DNA from: Synergistaceae bacterium | GTDB lineage: Bacteria > Synergistota > Synergistia > Synergistales > Synergistaceae | Length of the DNA: 5,758 bases | NCBI GenBank assembly: GCA_031271065.1 | Contig: JAISWP010000009.1 | Span: 1 to 5,758, forward strand | Direction of reading: 5' to 3' | In this document: positions 1 to 5,758 of the stretch, one piece after another | Numbering within the stretch: position 1 is the first letter of the stretch | Layout of the letters: each line of letters opens with the position of its first letter | The notes under the pieces: model-generated | The model's input: the letters and a program-made list of their open reading frames with translations, nothing else | Told to the model about the DNA's origin: nothing | Database searches by the model: none | Position numbers and translations under genes: made by a program

Positions 1-1
1 C

Positions 2-802
2 GCGGTATACGGGATCATCGCTGTCGGCATGACATTTGTCATAATGACGGGAGGAATAGACATCTCCGTGGGCTCCACTGTGGCTCTGGGCAGCGTGGTT
101 GCCGGGATGCTCAATATAAACGGCTTTGCGCTTCCTCTGTGTCTAGTATGCGCTGTCGTCACGGGCCTGCTCGTCGGGGCGGCCAACGGTTTTCTGGTCG
201 CGTACTGCAGGGTACTGCCCTTTGTGGCGACGCTCGGGATGCTGAATGTCATCAGGGCTCTCGCTTTGATCACGACAAACGGAAAAGCCGTGTGGGGTAT
301 GAGCGAATCCATGCTCGGCATCTCGGCGGGTTTCCTGTGGTTTGTTCCGATGCCTGTCGCGGTCATGATATGCGTGTTTCTTGCGGGGGACGTCATCATG
401 AGACACTTCTCCCTGGGCAGGTTTTTTCTAGCCGTCGGCGGAAACCGGGAATCGGCCAGGCTGGCGGGAGTCAGCACCAGGATAGTCGAAATGTCGGCTT
501 ACGTCATCTGCGGAGGGTTGTCGGGCCTCGCCGGGGTCGTGCTCGCGTCGCGGCTGGGCACCGCTCAGCCGAGCGTCGGCGGCGGTTATGAATTGATAGT
601 CATCGCCAGCGTGGTTATCGGAGGGACGTCTCTGCTGGGCGGCACGGGATCGATGATAGGCACTTTATGGGGGACGCTCCTTTTGGGTCTTGTCAGCAGC
701 GCGCTCAATCAGCTGGGCGTTCAGTCATTCTACCAGACTTTGGTCACCGGGCTGATTGTGATAATGGCGGTGCTGTTCGACGTCATGAAAAAAGACAAAT
801 AG
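2..802 (+). CDS. Sugar ABC transporter permease, RbsC family (5' end outside window)
   Basis: This is an inner-membrane permease subunit of a ribose/xylose-type sugar ABC importer (BPD_transp_2 family); 266 residues are visible. The frame is open to the left edge, and the first visible residues (AVYGIIAVG) already match the family, so the ATG at 29 is internal. Compared with E. coli RbsC (about 321 residues), roughly the first 50 residues are missing. Family signatures seen by eye are TGGIDISVGS (visible residues 16-25), the loop GGNRESARLAGV (147-158) that usually contacts the ATPase, and the late GGTSLLGGTGSMIGT stretch. The protein is mostly hydrophobic with several membrane-spanning segments and ends in a short lysine-rich tail. 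An ATP-binding subunit is expected upstream, outside the window. The family is sure; the sugar cannot be read from the permease. The binding protein and catabolic genes downstream suggest a pentose or similar sugar. Confidence 0.95.
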   Translation, partial: AVYGIIAVGMTFVIMTGGIDISVGSTVALGSVVAGMLNINGFALPLCLVCAVVTGLLVGAANGFLVAYCRVLPFVATLGMLNVIRALALITTNGKAVWGMSESMLGISAGFLWFVPMPVAVMICVFLAGDVIMRHFSLGRFFLAVGGNRESARLAGVSTRIVEMSAYVICGGLSGLAGVVLASRLGTAQPSVGGGYELIVIASVVIGGTSLLGGTGSMIGTLWGTLLLGLVSSALNQLGVQSFYQTLVTGLIVIMAVLFDVMKKDK

Positions 803-839
803 CGCGGCGGTTCATGCCGGCGGACTTCGCGCTATTTTT
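797..839 (+). terminator. Hairpin with T-run overlapping the permease stop; terminator or intercistronic attenuator
   Basis: The arms AAATAGCGCG (797-806) and CGCGCTATTT (828-837) are perfect 10-base inverted repeats around a 21-base loop, and a run of five T (835-839) follows. Within the loop, CGG (808-810) and CCG (817-819) could form a small inner stem. The left arm includes the TAG stop codon of the permease (800-802). The structure resembles a Rho-independent terminator. Because the binding-protein gene follows on the same strand only 43 bases later, partial read-through or mRNA end protection is as likely as full termination. I see no convincing -35/-10 promoter between the hairpin and the next gene. 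Confidence 0.65.
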
Positions 840-866
840 CGAATACAGCACACCACTTCAAACAAC

Positions 867-880
867 GAGAGGGGAAGGAA
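867..880 (+). promoter_or_regulatory. Ribosome binding site that fixes the start of the binding-protein gene
   Basis: The purine-rich stretch GAGAGGGGAAGGAA ends two bases before the ATG at 883. Its AGGGG core is 8 bases from that ATG. This strong site, together with a signal peptide that begins exactly there, shows that the gene starts at 883. The longer open frame reaching back to 667 overlaps the permease and encodes nothing family-like before residue 73. Confidence 0.85.
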
Positions 881-882
881 AA

Positions 883-1845
883 ATGAAAAGTCGTACGCTC
901 AGAATTTTAGGTTTGGCGCTTGCGTTTACGCTTATTGCCGCGGCCTGCGGCAGCGCGGCTGTAAAAACGGACGGCAGTGATATACGTATAGCCGTCATAC
1001 TGAAATCGCTCACAAATCCATTTTGGATGATGGCAAAGCAGTCGGCTGAGGAGACTGGCAGGCGTCTCGGTGTAAACGTCACGGTATTTTCGACGACAAA
1101 CGAGACGGATTTCAACGCCCAGGCGAGTCAGGTCGAAGACGCCGTGACCGGCGGATATGATGTGATATGTATAGTGCCCTCGGACGGCAACGCGCTGGTC
1201 CCCGCCTGCGAGGAAGCGGTTCGGAGAGGCGTGCCTGTCATCGTGCTGGATTCGGCCCTCAACTCCGACGCAGGCGCCAGTTTCGTCGCGAGTGACAACA
1301 TCGCCGGCGGGGCAATGGCGGCCGAGTACATAGCCAAGCGGCTGGAGGGCAAGGGAAACGCGGCTGTCATCCGCGGCGGCAACGGTCATCCGGTGGAGCT
1401 CGAACGTTATAAGGGATTCACAGAGGAGCTCGCGAAATACCCGGATATAAAGATAGTGGCGGAGGCGCACGCCGAATGGGAAGCTGACAAGGCGTCCAAT
1501 GTGATGGAGGATTTTCTGAACTCCCACCCGGAAATTCAGGCGGTTTTCTGCGAATCTGACATGATGGTGATAGGCGCTTCCCAAATGGCTAAACTGTCCA
1601 GACGCAGCGACATCATTTTTGTGGGCTTGGATGGGATAGTGGACGCGCTGAGGCTCGTCAGGAGCGGTCAGATAGCCGCCGACGTCGCGCAGAGCCCGGA
1701 TAAGATAGGTGAGTACGGCGTCAAGGCCGCTGTGAAACTGGCAAAAGGGGAGACTATAGATAAGAGGATAGTCACTCCTATGGTTTTAGCGACGACCGAC
1801 ACGGTCGACCCGCTGATCCAAAACTGGGAGGCTCTCGGTTTTTAG
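883..1845 (+). CDS. Sugar ABC transporter substrate-binding lipoprotein, RbsB-like (Peripla_BP_4)
   Basis: This is the extracytoplasmic sugar receptor for the importer, 320 residues, with a type I periplasmic-binding fold. The N-terminus has Lys/Arg at 2, 4 and 7, a hydrophobic core (8-21) and Cys22 after LIAAA. That looks like a lipoprotein signal, although Ala at -3 is weaker than the usual Leu. The mature domain begins near residue 34 (IRIAVILKSLTNPFW). Family landmarks are NPFW (45-48), VLD (121-123), ASDN (136-139), QAVF (219-222), GLDG (248-251) and AQSPDKIG (269-276). Set by eye against E. coli RbsB, the pocket keeps the NPF, the two Asp (123, 250) and Gln270. It has Ser124 where RbsB has Arg90, Leu173 where it has Arg141, Trp199 for Phe164 and Ser225 for Asn190. 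The ligand is therefore probably not ribose. The gene follows the permease after a hairpin and precedes the isomerase by 18 bases. The family call is firm; the ligand is open. Confidence 0.94.
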   Translation: MKSRTLRILGLALAFTLIAAACGSAAVKTDGSDIRIAVILKSLTNPFWMMAKQSAEETGRRLGVNVTVFSTTNETDFNAQASQVEDAVTGGYDVICIVPSDGNALVPACEEAVRRGVPVIVLDSALNSDAGASFVASDNIAGGAMAAEYIAKRLEGKGNAAVIRGGNGHPVELERYKGFTEELAKYPDIKIVAEAHAEWEADKASNVMEDFLNSHPEIQAVFCESDMMVIGASQMAKLSRRSDIIFVGLDGIVDALRLVRSGQIAADVAQSPDKIGEYGVKAAVKLAKGETIDKRIVTPMVLATTDTVDPLIQNWEALGF

Positions 1846-1863
1846 CCGGGGATAATATCCGCC

Positions 1864-2391
1864 ATGATAGAAAAAGAGAAGTACGAGGAGTGTAAAGCCA
1901 GGGCGCTGGAATATTTCGAGAAGGCCGCTATTGCTGTCAGCGCCCGCGAACGGTCGGAACTGGAGGTCGCTGATTTCGGCCTTGGACGGATCGATGAGTT
2001 CGGCGTAGAGCTGATAATAATGGTCAATACGGAGCGGGTCAGCGCGAAAGAAGTGGTGCTCTTTCCCGGACAGATATGTCCTCAGCACTATCATCCCGAC
2101 ATGAAGGGGATAAAAGGCAAGGAGGAGACATTTCGCTGCCGATGGGGTCAGATGTACCTGTACACGGAGGGCGAGCCCTCACCGAGTCCCCGGGCCAGGG
2201 TCCCTCAGGATAAGGAGGATGTTTTTACGCTATGGCGTGAACACGTCCTGAATCCGGGGGACTGCATCACGATATATCCCGGGACGCCCCATTGGTTTCA
2301 AGCGGGCCCCGAAGGAGCGGTATTTTCAGAATTCGGGACTCACAACGACGACAGGTTCGATGTTTTTTTGGACCCGGAAATAGTGCGTTAA
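1864..2391 (+). CDS. D-lyxose isomerase family cupin (sugar aldose-ketose isomerase)
   Basis: This 175-residue protein matches the D-lyxose isomerase cupin family (Lyx_isomer; B. subtilis YdaE is a member of about 167 residues). Known members are metal-dependent cytoplasmic enzymes interconverting D-lyxose and D-xylulose, often also D-mannose and D-fructose. Visible family motifs are CPQHYHP (72-78), GKEETFRCRWG (85-95), YLYTEGE (98-104), LNPGDCITIYPGTPHWFQAG (129-148) and the FSEFGTHNDDRFDVF stretch (154-168). The likely metal ligands are His75, His77, Glu88 and His143; their spacing equals that recalled for YdaE (69, 71, 82, 137). Length is normal. The N-terminal 45 residues form a charged, probably helical lead-in. 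The gene starts 18 bases after the binding protein; its Shine-Dalgarno is modest (GGGGA, 1848-1852). It ends with tandem stops (TAATAA). Placement between a sugar importer and a transketolase/kinase set supports the first catabolic step. The exact substrate is inferred, and a branched or other pentose remains possible. Confidence 0.9.
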   Translation: MIEKEKYEECKARALEYFEKAAIAVSARERSELEVADFGLGRIDEFGVELIIMVNTERVSAKEVVLFPGQICPQHYHPDMKGIKGKEETFRCRWGQMYLYTEGEPSPSPRARVPQDKEDVFTLWREHVLNPGDCITIYPGTPHWFQAGPEGAVFSEFGTHNDDRFDVFLDPEIVR

Positions 2392-2425
2392 TAAAAATAT
2401 TGTGTTTTGAAAGTGGCGATACAAA

Positions 2426-3367
2426 ATGTCCAGCTCGTTTCGTGACGCGGTATGCGACGCGCTGATTGCGTCTGCTTCGGACAATCCGTCGGTGATGGTG
2501 CTGTCTCCCGACGTGGCCAGGGCCTTGAGGCTGGAGCGCTTTCTCGAACGTTTTCCGAACCAGTATGTCTCCGTCGGGATCAGCGAGGCCAATATGGTGG
2601 GCTCGGCGGCCGGGTTGGCCTCGGTGGGATATACTCCGGTGATTGTCGGATTTTCGATGTTCGTGGCCGAAAAACCGTTTGAGCAGATTCGTAACGTAGT
2701 TGCGTATCCGAACCTCAACGTCAAGATCATCGCCACCCACAGCGGGCTGTGCGTAGGTCAGGACGGAGCCACGCACCAGGCTACCGAAGACATCGCCGTC
2801 ATGCGGATGCTGCCCGGTTTCAGAGTGCTGGCGGCCTGTGATGTGCCGCAGACGAAAGCGCTCGTGTCCGATATGGTTCGAAGGACAGGTCCGGCGTATC
2901 TGCGTCTCGGGCGAGACAAGGCCATACCGGTGTATTCGGAGATCGGCAGCGTGTCGGAACGTGGAGCGGATGTACTGAGGGACGGTGACGACGTCGCGGT
3001 CTTTACGACGGGAACGATGGTCCCTTATGTCCTCGAGGCGAGCGCGGCGCTGGAACGCGAGGGTATTCACGCGTCCGTTGTGAACGTATTCTCGATAAAG
3101 CCTATGGATGAAGATATCGTTGTATCTTTCGCCAGGCGCTGCCGCTGCGTCGTGACCGCGGAAGACCATTTCATAGCGGGGGGGCTCGGCGGCGCGATAT
3201 GTGAAGTGCTCTGCGCGAGGTGCCCGAGCCCTGTGGAACGGGTTGGAGTCAGAGATACATTCGGAGAATCGGGGAGCCAGGACGATTTGTACATCAAATA
3301 CGGCCTGACTCCCTCCGATGTCAGAGACGCGGCGCATCGCGCCATTTCCAGACGGGTAGGTGGATAA
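2426..3367 (+). CDS. Transketolase, C-terminal subunit (pyrimidine-binding and C-terminal domains)
   Basis: This 313-residue protein is the C-terminal half of a two-gene, thiamine-diphosphate-dependent transketolase. The pyrimidine-binding domain spans about 5-168 and the transketolase C-terminal domain about 185-305. GISEANM (51-57) holds the catalytic Glu54 (Glu411 in E. coli TktA). FSMF (76-79) supplies the cofactor-stacking aromatics. THSGLCVGQDGATHQ (104-118) aligns gap-free with the E. coli loop, giving His105, Asp113 and His117 for His461, Asp469 and His473. Arg6 and Arg163 match the phosphate contacts Arg358 and Arg520. Ala33 appears to stand where E. coli has Ser385, one phosphate contact fewer. 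TAEDHFIAGGLGGAI (244-258) is typical of the C-terminal domain. The Shine-Dalgarno is weak (AAGTGG, 2411-2416, 9 bases before the ATG). The N-terminal half follows after one base, so the usual N-then-C gene order is reversed. The two products must assemble to form active sites. A DXS or pyruvate dehydrogenase beta-type protein is unlikely given the partner gene. Confidence 0.93.
   Translation: MSSSFRDAVCDALIASASDNPSVMVLSPDVARALRLERFLERFPNQYVSVGISEANMVGSAAGLASVGYTPVIVGFSMFVAEKPFEQIRNVVAYPNLNVKIIATHSGLCVGQDGATHQATEDIAVMRMLPGFRVLAACDVPQTKALVSDMVRRTGPAYLRLGRDKAIPVYSEIGSVSERGADVLRDGDDVAVFTTGTMVPYVLEASAALEREGIHASVVNVFSIKPMDEDIVVSFARRCRCVVTAEDHFIAGGLGGAICEVLCARCPSPVERVGVRDTFGESGSQDDLYIKYGLTPSDVRDAAHRAISRRVGG
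3358..3363 (+). promoter_or_regulatory. Ribosome binding site deciding the start of the transketolase N-terminal subunit
   Basis: AGGTGG lies 5 bases before the ATG at 3369 and inside the last codons of the preceding gene. An in-frame GTG at 3360 would lengthen the product by three residues. That GTG is part of the AGGTGG site itself and has no good site of its own, so the ATG is preferred. With that start, the preceding stop (TAA, 3365-3367) and the ATG are one base apart, which favours translational coupling. Confidence 0.75.
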
Positions 3368-3368
3368 T

Positions 3369-4196
3369 ATGCGGGACGCCCCTGTGTCGTTACGTGATCT
3401 CGAACGAAAAGCCAGATATCTCCGCCGCTGGGTCGTAGAGCTGATCTACGCGGCGAAATCGGGGCACCTGGGAGGGTCCCTTTCAATAATGGATATGCTG
3501 GCGGCGTTGTATTACGGCGTCATAAGGGTCGATCCCGCCCGTCCGGATTGGCCGGGGAGGGATCGCTTCGTCCTTTCCAAAGGACATACGGCGCCCGCGT
3601 TGTATGCGGTGCTGGCGGACAAGGGTTTTTTCTCCAAGGAGGATCTGTTTGACGGCTACAGGCGCATAAACTCCATATTTCAGGGACATCCTGATTTTAA
3701 AAAAACGCCGGGTCTGGATATGAGCGCGGGTTCCCTGGGAGTAGGCCTGTCCGCGGCCTGTGGAATGGCGCTCGGCGCCGCTAGGTCCGGGGCGGGATTC
3801 CTCGTTTATTCGATAGTGGGCGACGGAGAGACAAACGAGGGGGAAATTTGGGAGGCGGCGATGTTCGCCGCGCATCACCGGCTGGATAATTTGACGGTTA
3901 TGATAGATATGAACGGGATGCAGAACGACGGTCCCACCCGGGACGTCATGGATATGGGCGACATGTCCGAAAAATGGCGCAGTTTCGGGTGGAGTGTGCG
4001 GGATGTGGACGGGCACTCGTTAGCCGACATCCAGGCGGCGCTCAGGGATGCCTCGGCGTCCCGGGGCCGGCCCGGTGTTTTGATCTGCAGGACAATCAAA
4101 GGCAAAGGGGTATCGTTCATGGAAAACAACATCCACTTTCACGGCGCCGTACCGACCAGGCAGGAGTATGAGGCTGCGATGCGGGAGTTGAGCTGA
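3369..4196 (+). CDS. Transketolase, N-terminal subunit (thiamine diphosphate-binding domain)
   Basis: This 275-residue protein (from ATG 3369) is the pyrophosphate-binding half of the split transketolase. It transfers two-carbon ketol units between sugar phosphates together with the preceding subunit. Landmarks are SGHLGGSLS with His33 (E. coli His26), LSKGHTAPALY with His73 (His66), GHPD with His107 (His100) and SAGSLGVGLSAACGMALG (119-136). The cofactor/metal motif begins at GDG (151-153) and ends at Asn182. IHFHG carries His258 (His261). All catalytic and metal residues expected in this half are therefore present, and the length is normal for a split N-terminal subunit. It follows its partner by one base and precedes the kinase by one base (TGA, C, ATG), so the three genes should be translated as a coupled block. 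Position in a sugar operon points to a substrate-dedicated or accessory transketolase. Whether it serves the general pentose phosphate pathway or a special ketose phosphate cannot be read from the sequence. Confidence 0.95.
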   Translation: MRDAPVSLRDLERKARYLRRWVVELIYAAKSGHLGGSLSIMDMLAALYYGVIRVDPARPDWPGRDRFVLSKGHTAPALYAVLADKGFFSKEDLFDGYRRINSIFQGHPDFKKTPGLDMSAGSLGVGLSAACGMALGAARSGAGFLVYSIVGDGETNEGEIWEAAMFAAHHRLDNLTVMIDMNGMQNDGPTRDVMDMGDMSEKWRSFGWSVRDVDGHSLADIQAALRDASASRGRPGVLICRTIKGKGVSFMENNIHFHGAVPTRQEYEAAMRELS

Positions 4197-4197
4197 C

Positions 4198-5724
4198 ATG
4201 GCGTCTGCGTACTTTATCGGCGCGGATATAGGGACTTCTTCCGCAAAAGCGGCAGTGGCCGATGTCAGCGGTCGTATTTACGGCGAAGCCGCCGAGGAAT
4301 ACGGACTTCTCACCCCGGAACACGCGTGGGCGGAACAGGACGCCGATATTTATCTGGGAGCGGCGATGCGAGTCATACGGGCGGCTTTTGAGAAAAGCGG
4401 GGCGGAGAAAAAGAGCGTCAAAGGGATATGTATAAGCGGTTTGTACGGCGGCAGCGGCGTCCCCTTGGACGAACATATGAATCCGGTGCGGCCCTGCATA
4501 ATATGGATGGACCGCCGCGCGGAGCGCGAGTGTGCCGAGATAGCCCGGAAGATCAGCAGGGAAGACCTGTTCGAGATCACATACAACACGTCGGATCCAT
4601 ATTTCGGCTTTACGAAAATATTGTGGATCAAAAACAACGAGCCCCGCAGCTGGGCAAAAACCAAAATATTTCTGCCCCCCAATGATTACGTCATATATCG
4701 CCTGACGGGACAAACTGTGATTGATCATACGTCCGCCGGCAACCTGGGAGGCGTCTACGACATGCGCGCGCGGCAGTGGTCTCAGGAGCTCATGAATCTG
4801 TTCGGCATTCCTCGCGGCATGATGCCCGAGCGCATAGTGGAGCCGTACGAAACAGCGGGCGTTCTCACGGAAGACGCGGCCCGCCTGCTGGGATTGGAAC
4901 CCGGAACGCCGGTCTGCGGCGGATGTATCGACTGCATAGCGTCGACGCTGGCCGCCGGCGCGCTGGGAAACGGCCAGCATACGGCGATAGTGAGCTCGTC
5001 CGTGAACTGGGCGGTGATACATGACGGCAGACCCGCTAATATGGATTATATATCCATGCCGTATGTTATAAAAAATATGCTTTATACGTACGGAGGCGCT
5101 TCCACCGCCGGCGCGCTGCTGCGATGGTTTCGCGACGAACTGGTCCCGTACGTGAAAAAACCCGCGGGGCCTGAGCCGCTGACCTACAAGGAGATGGACG
5201 GGCTGGCGGCGGATATTCCTCCCGGAAGCGGCGGGCTTGTCGTGCTGCCTTATTTCATGGGCGAGCGCAGCCCGATATGGGACGCAAAGGCGAGAGGGGC
5301 CGTCGTCGGGCTCACTTTGCGCCATACGAATGTGAATGTATACCGGGCGTTCTTGGAGGCGTCGGCTTACTCGCTCCGGCATATAATGGAATCCTCGAAT
5401 ATAGAGATGAAGCCCGGCGTCAGCACTGTTCTTGTGGGCGGCGCCTCGCGCTCGAAGCTGTGGAGACAGATTTTCGCCGATGTGACCGGAACGGATATCC
5501 TATGCCCGCTCAAGGAGGCGGAAGCTCCGCTGGGAGACGCGCTGATAGCAGCGGTAGGCGCCGGTTACCTGAAAAGTTTTGACGCCGTCAGGGATTGGGT
5601 CGCGTTTGACGAACCGGCGAGGCCGGATGCGGAGGCCCGCAGAAAATACGATGAATTTTATAAAGTATACAAGGACCTGTATATTTCCTTAAAAGATAAA
5701 ATGCACACGCTCTCTGAACTGTAA
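4198..5724 (+). CDS. FGGY-family carbohydrate kinase (xylulokinase-like, substrate uncertain)
   Basis: This 508-residue cytoplasmic kinase has the normal FGGY length (about 480-520) with two actin-like ATPase domains. The first phosphate loop is GADIGTSSAK (8-17), with Asp10. CGGCIDCIAS (240-249) carries the likely catalytic base Asp245. The FGGY C-terminal signature region is GERSPIWDAKARG (355-367) through RHTNVNVYRAFLEASAYS (375-392). The adenosine-binding stretch is VGGASRSKLWRQIFADVTG (413-431), followed by EAPLGDALIAAVGAG (442-456). The expected reaction is ATP-dependent phosphorylation of the ketose made by the isomerase. However, SGLYGGSGVPLD (80-91) and IIWMDRRAE (101-109) replace the GQMHG...LWNDQR-type stretches of classical xylulokinases, so the gene is not named xylB. 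GGGAG-like GGGAG at 4183-4187 lies 10 bases before the ATG. Start and stop are unambiguous. Alternatives are xylulose, ribulose, apulose or another ketose kinase. Confidence 0.93.
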   Translation: MASAYFIGADIGTSSAKAAVADVSGRIYGEAAEEYGLLTPEHAWAEQDADIYLGAAMRVIRAAFEKSGAEKKSVKGICISGLYGGSGVPLDEHMNPVRPCIIWMDRRAERECAEIARKISREDLFEITYNTSDPYFGFTKILWIKNNEPRSWAKTKIFLPPNDYVIYRLTGQTVIDHTSAGNLGGVYDMRARQWSQELMNLFGIPRGMMPERIVEPYETAGVLTEDAARLLGLEPGTPVCGGCIDCIASTLAAGALGNGQHTAIVSSSVNWAVIHDGRPANMDYISMPYVIKNMLYTYGGASTAGALLRWFRDELVPYVKKPAGPEPLTYKEMDGLAADIPPGSGGLVVLPYFMGERSPIWDAKARGAVVGLTLRHTNVNVYRAFLEASAYSLRHIMESSNIEMKPGVSTVLVGGASRSKLWRQIFADVTGTDILCPLKEAEAPLGDALIAAVGAGYLKSFDAVRDWVAFDEPARPDAEARRKYDEFYKVYKDLYISLKDKMHTLSEL

Positions 5725-5758
5725 TCAATTTCAGCGGCGCGGGGCATATCCTTATGGC
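5725..5758 (+). other. Downstream flank, no gene recognised
   Basis: These 34 bases after the kinase stop contain no T-run hairpin. An ATG at 5754 lies 9 bases after GGGG (5741-5744) and could begin another operon gene. Only five bases of it are visible, so nothing can be said about a product. Confidence 0.3.

Noticed and set aside
667..882. N-terminal extension of the binding-protein frame overlapping the permease gene
   Set aside because: The signal peptide and a strong Shine-Dalgarno point to the ATG at 883, and the 72 extra residues are out-of-frame translation of permease sequence and the hairpin.
907..1584. Minus-strand open frame of 225 codons opposite the binding-protein gene
   Set aside because: No recognisable motif and no ribosome binding site that I could identify; the plus strand encodes a clear RbsB-like protein.
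2362..2368. T7 run near the end of the isomerase, considered as a frameshift or slippery site
   Set aside because: The reading frame across it gives the expected family C-terminus and a normal length, so there is no sign of a shift.
2392..2425. AT-rich 34-base gap considered as an internal promoter
   Set aside because: No -35/-10 pair with proper spacing could be found upstream of a sensible start point; AT-richness alone is not enough.
2267..3337. Minus-strand open frame of 356 codons opposite the transketolase C-terminal subunit
   Set aside because: Arg/His-rich, low-complexity translation without motifs, fully explained by the conserved plus-strand transketolase.
3698..3706. A-run in the transketolase N-terminal subunit, considered as a frameshift site
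   Set aside because: The motifs before (GHPD) and after it (SAGSLGVG) are in the same frame and correctly spaced, so it is ordinary Lys-Lys coding.
4117..5382. Minus-strand open frame of 421 codons opposite the kinase
   Set aside because: Its translation is rich in Arg, His and Gln with no family motif, and it lies antisense to a well-conserved FGGY kinase; it is a by-product of GC-rich codon use.
5741..5758. Possible start of a further gene (GGGG then ATG at 5754)
   Set aside because: Only five coding bases are visible, which is not enough to call a gene.

Overview
The window holds one strand of tightly packed plus-strand genes, six in all with the first cut by the left edge. Together they look like a complete uptake-and-catabolism operon for a pentose or pentose-like sugar. 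By eye the DNA is moderately GC-rich, with frequent ATA (Ile) and AGG/AGA (Arg) codons. It is clearly bacterial: Shine-Dalgarno sites, an operon layout and a lipoprotein signal. Split transketolase subunits and this codon style fit anaerobic lineages such as Synergistota, Spirochaetota or some Bacillota. That placement is a low-confidence guess, because no RNA or marker gene is present.

Layout: (1) positions 2-802 encode the C-terminal five-sixths or so of an RbsC-type sugar ABC permease. (2) A GC-rich hairpin with a T-run sits over its stop codon (797-839). (3) Positions 883-1845 encode an RbsB-like substrate-binding lipoprotein. (4) Positions 1864-2391 encode a D-lyxose-isomerase-family cupin. 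(5) Positions 2426-3367 and 3369-4196 encode the two halves of a split transketolase, C-terminal half first. (6) Positions 4198-5724 encode an FGGY carbohydrate kinase. The last 34 bases hold no recognisable gene. The longest gene-free stretch is about 80 bases.

How the genes fit together: the binding protein captures a sugar, and the permease imports it with an ATPase that presumably lies left of the window. The cupin isomerase converts the aldose to a ketose, the FGGY kinase phosphorylates the ketose, and the transketolase passes a two-carbon unit into the pentose phosphate pool. The simplest reading is D-lyxose to D-xylulose to D-xylulose 5-phosphate. An important alternative is a branched-sugar route resembling apiose catabolism (isomerase, apulose kinase, dedicated two-subunit apulose-4-phosphate transketolase), which has the same set of enzyme types. 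Two details weaken a plain lyxose/xylulose reading: the kinase lacks the Met-His-Gly motif of classical xylulokinases, and the binding protein lacks several RbsB ribose-contact residues.

No mobile element, tRNA, rRNA, CRISPR array or recognisable regulator gene is visible. The long minus-strand open frames are shadows of the real genes.
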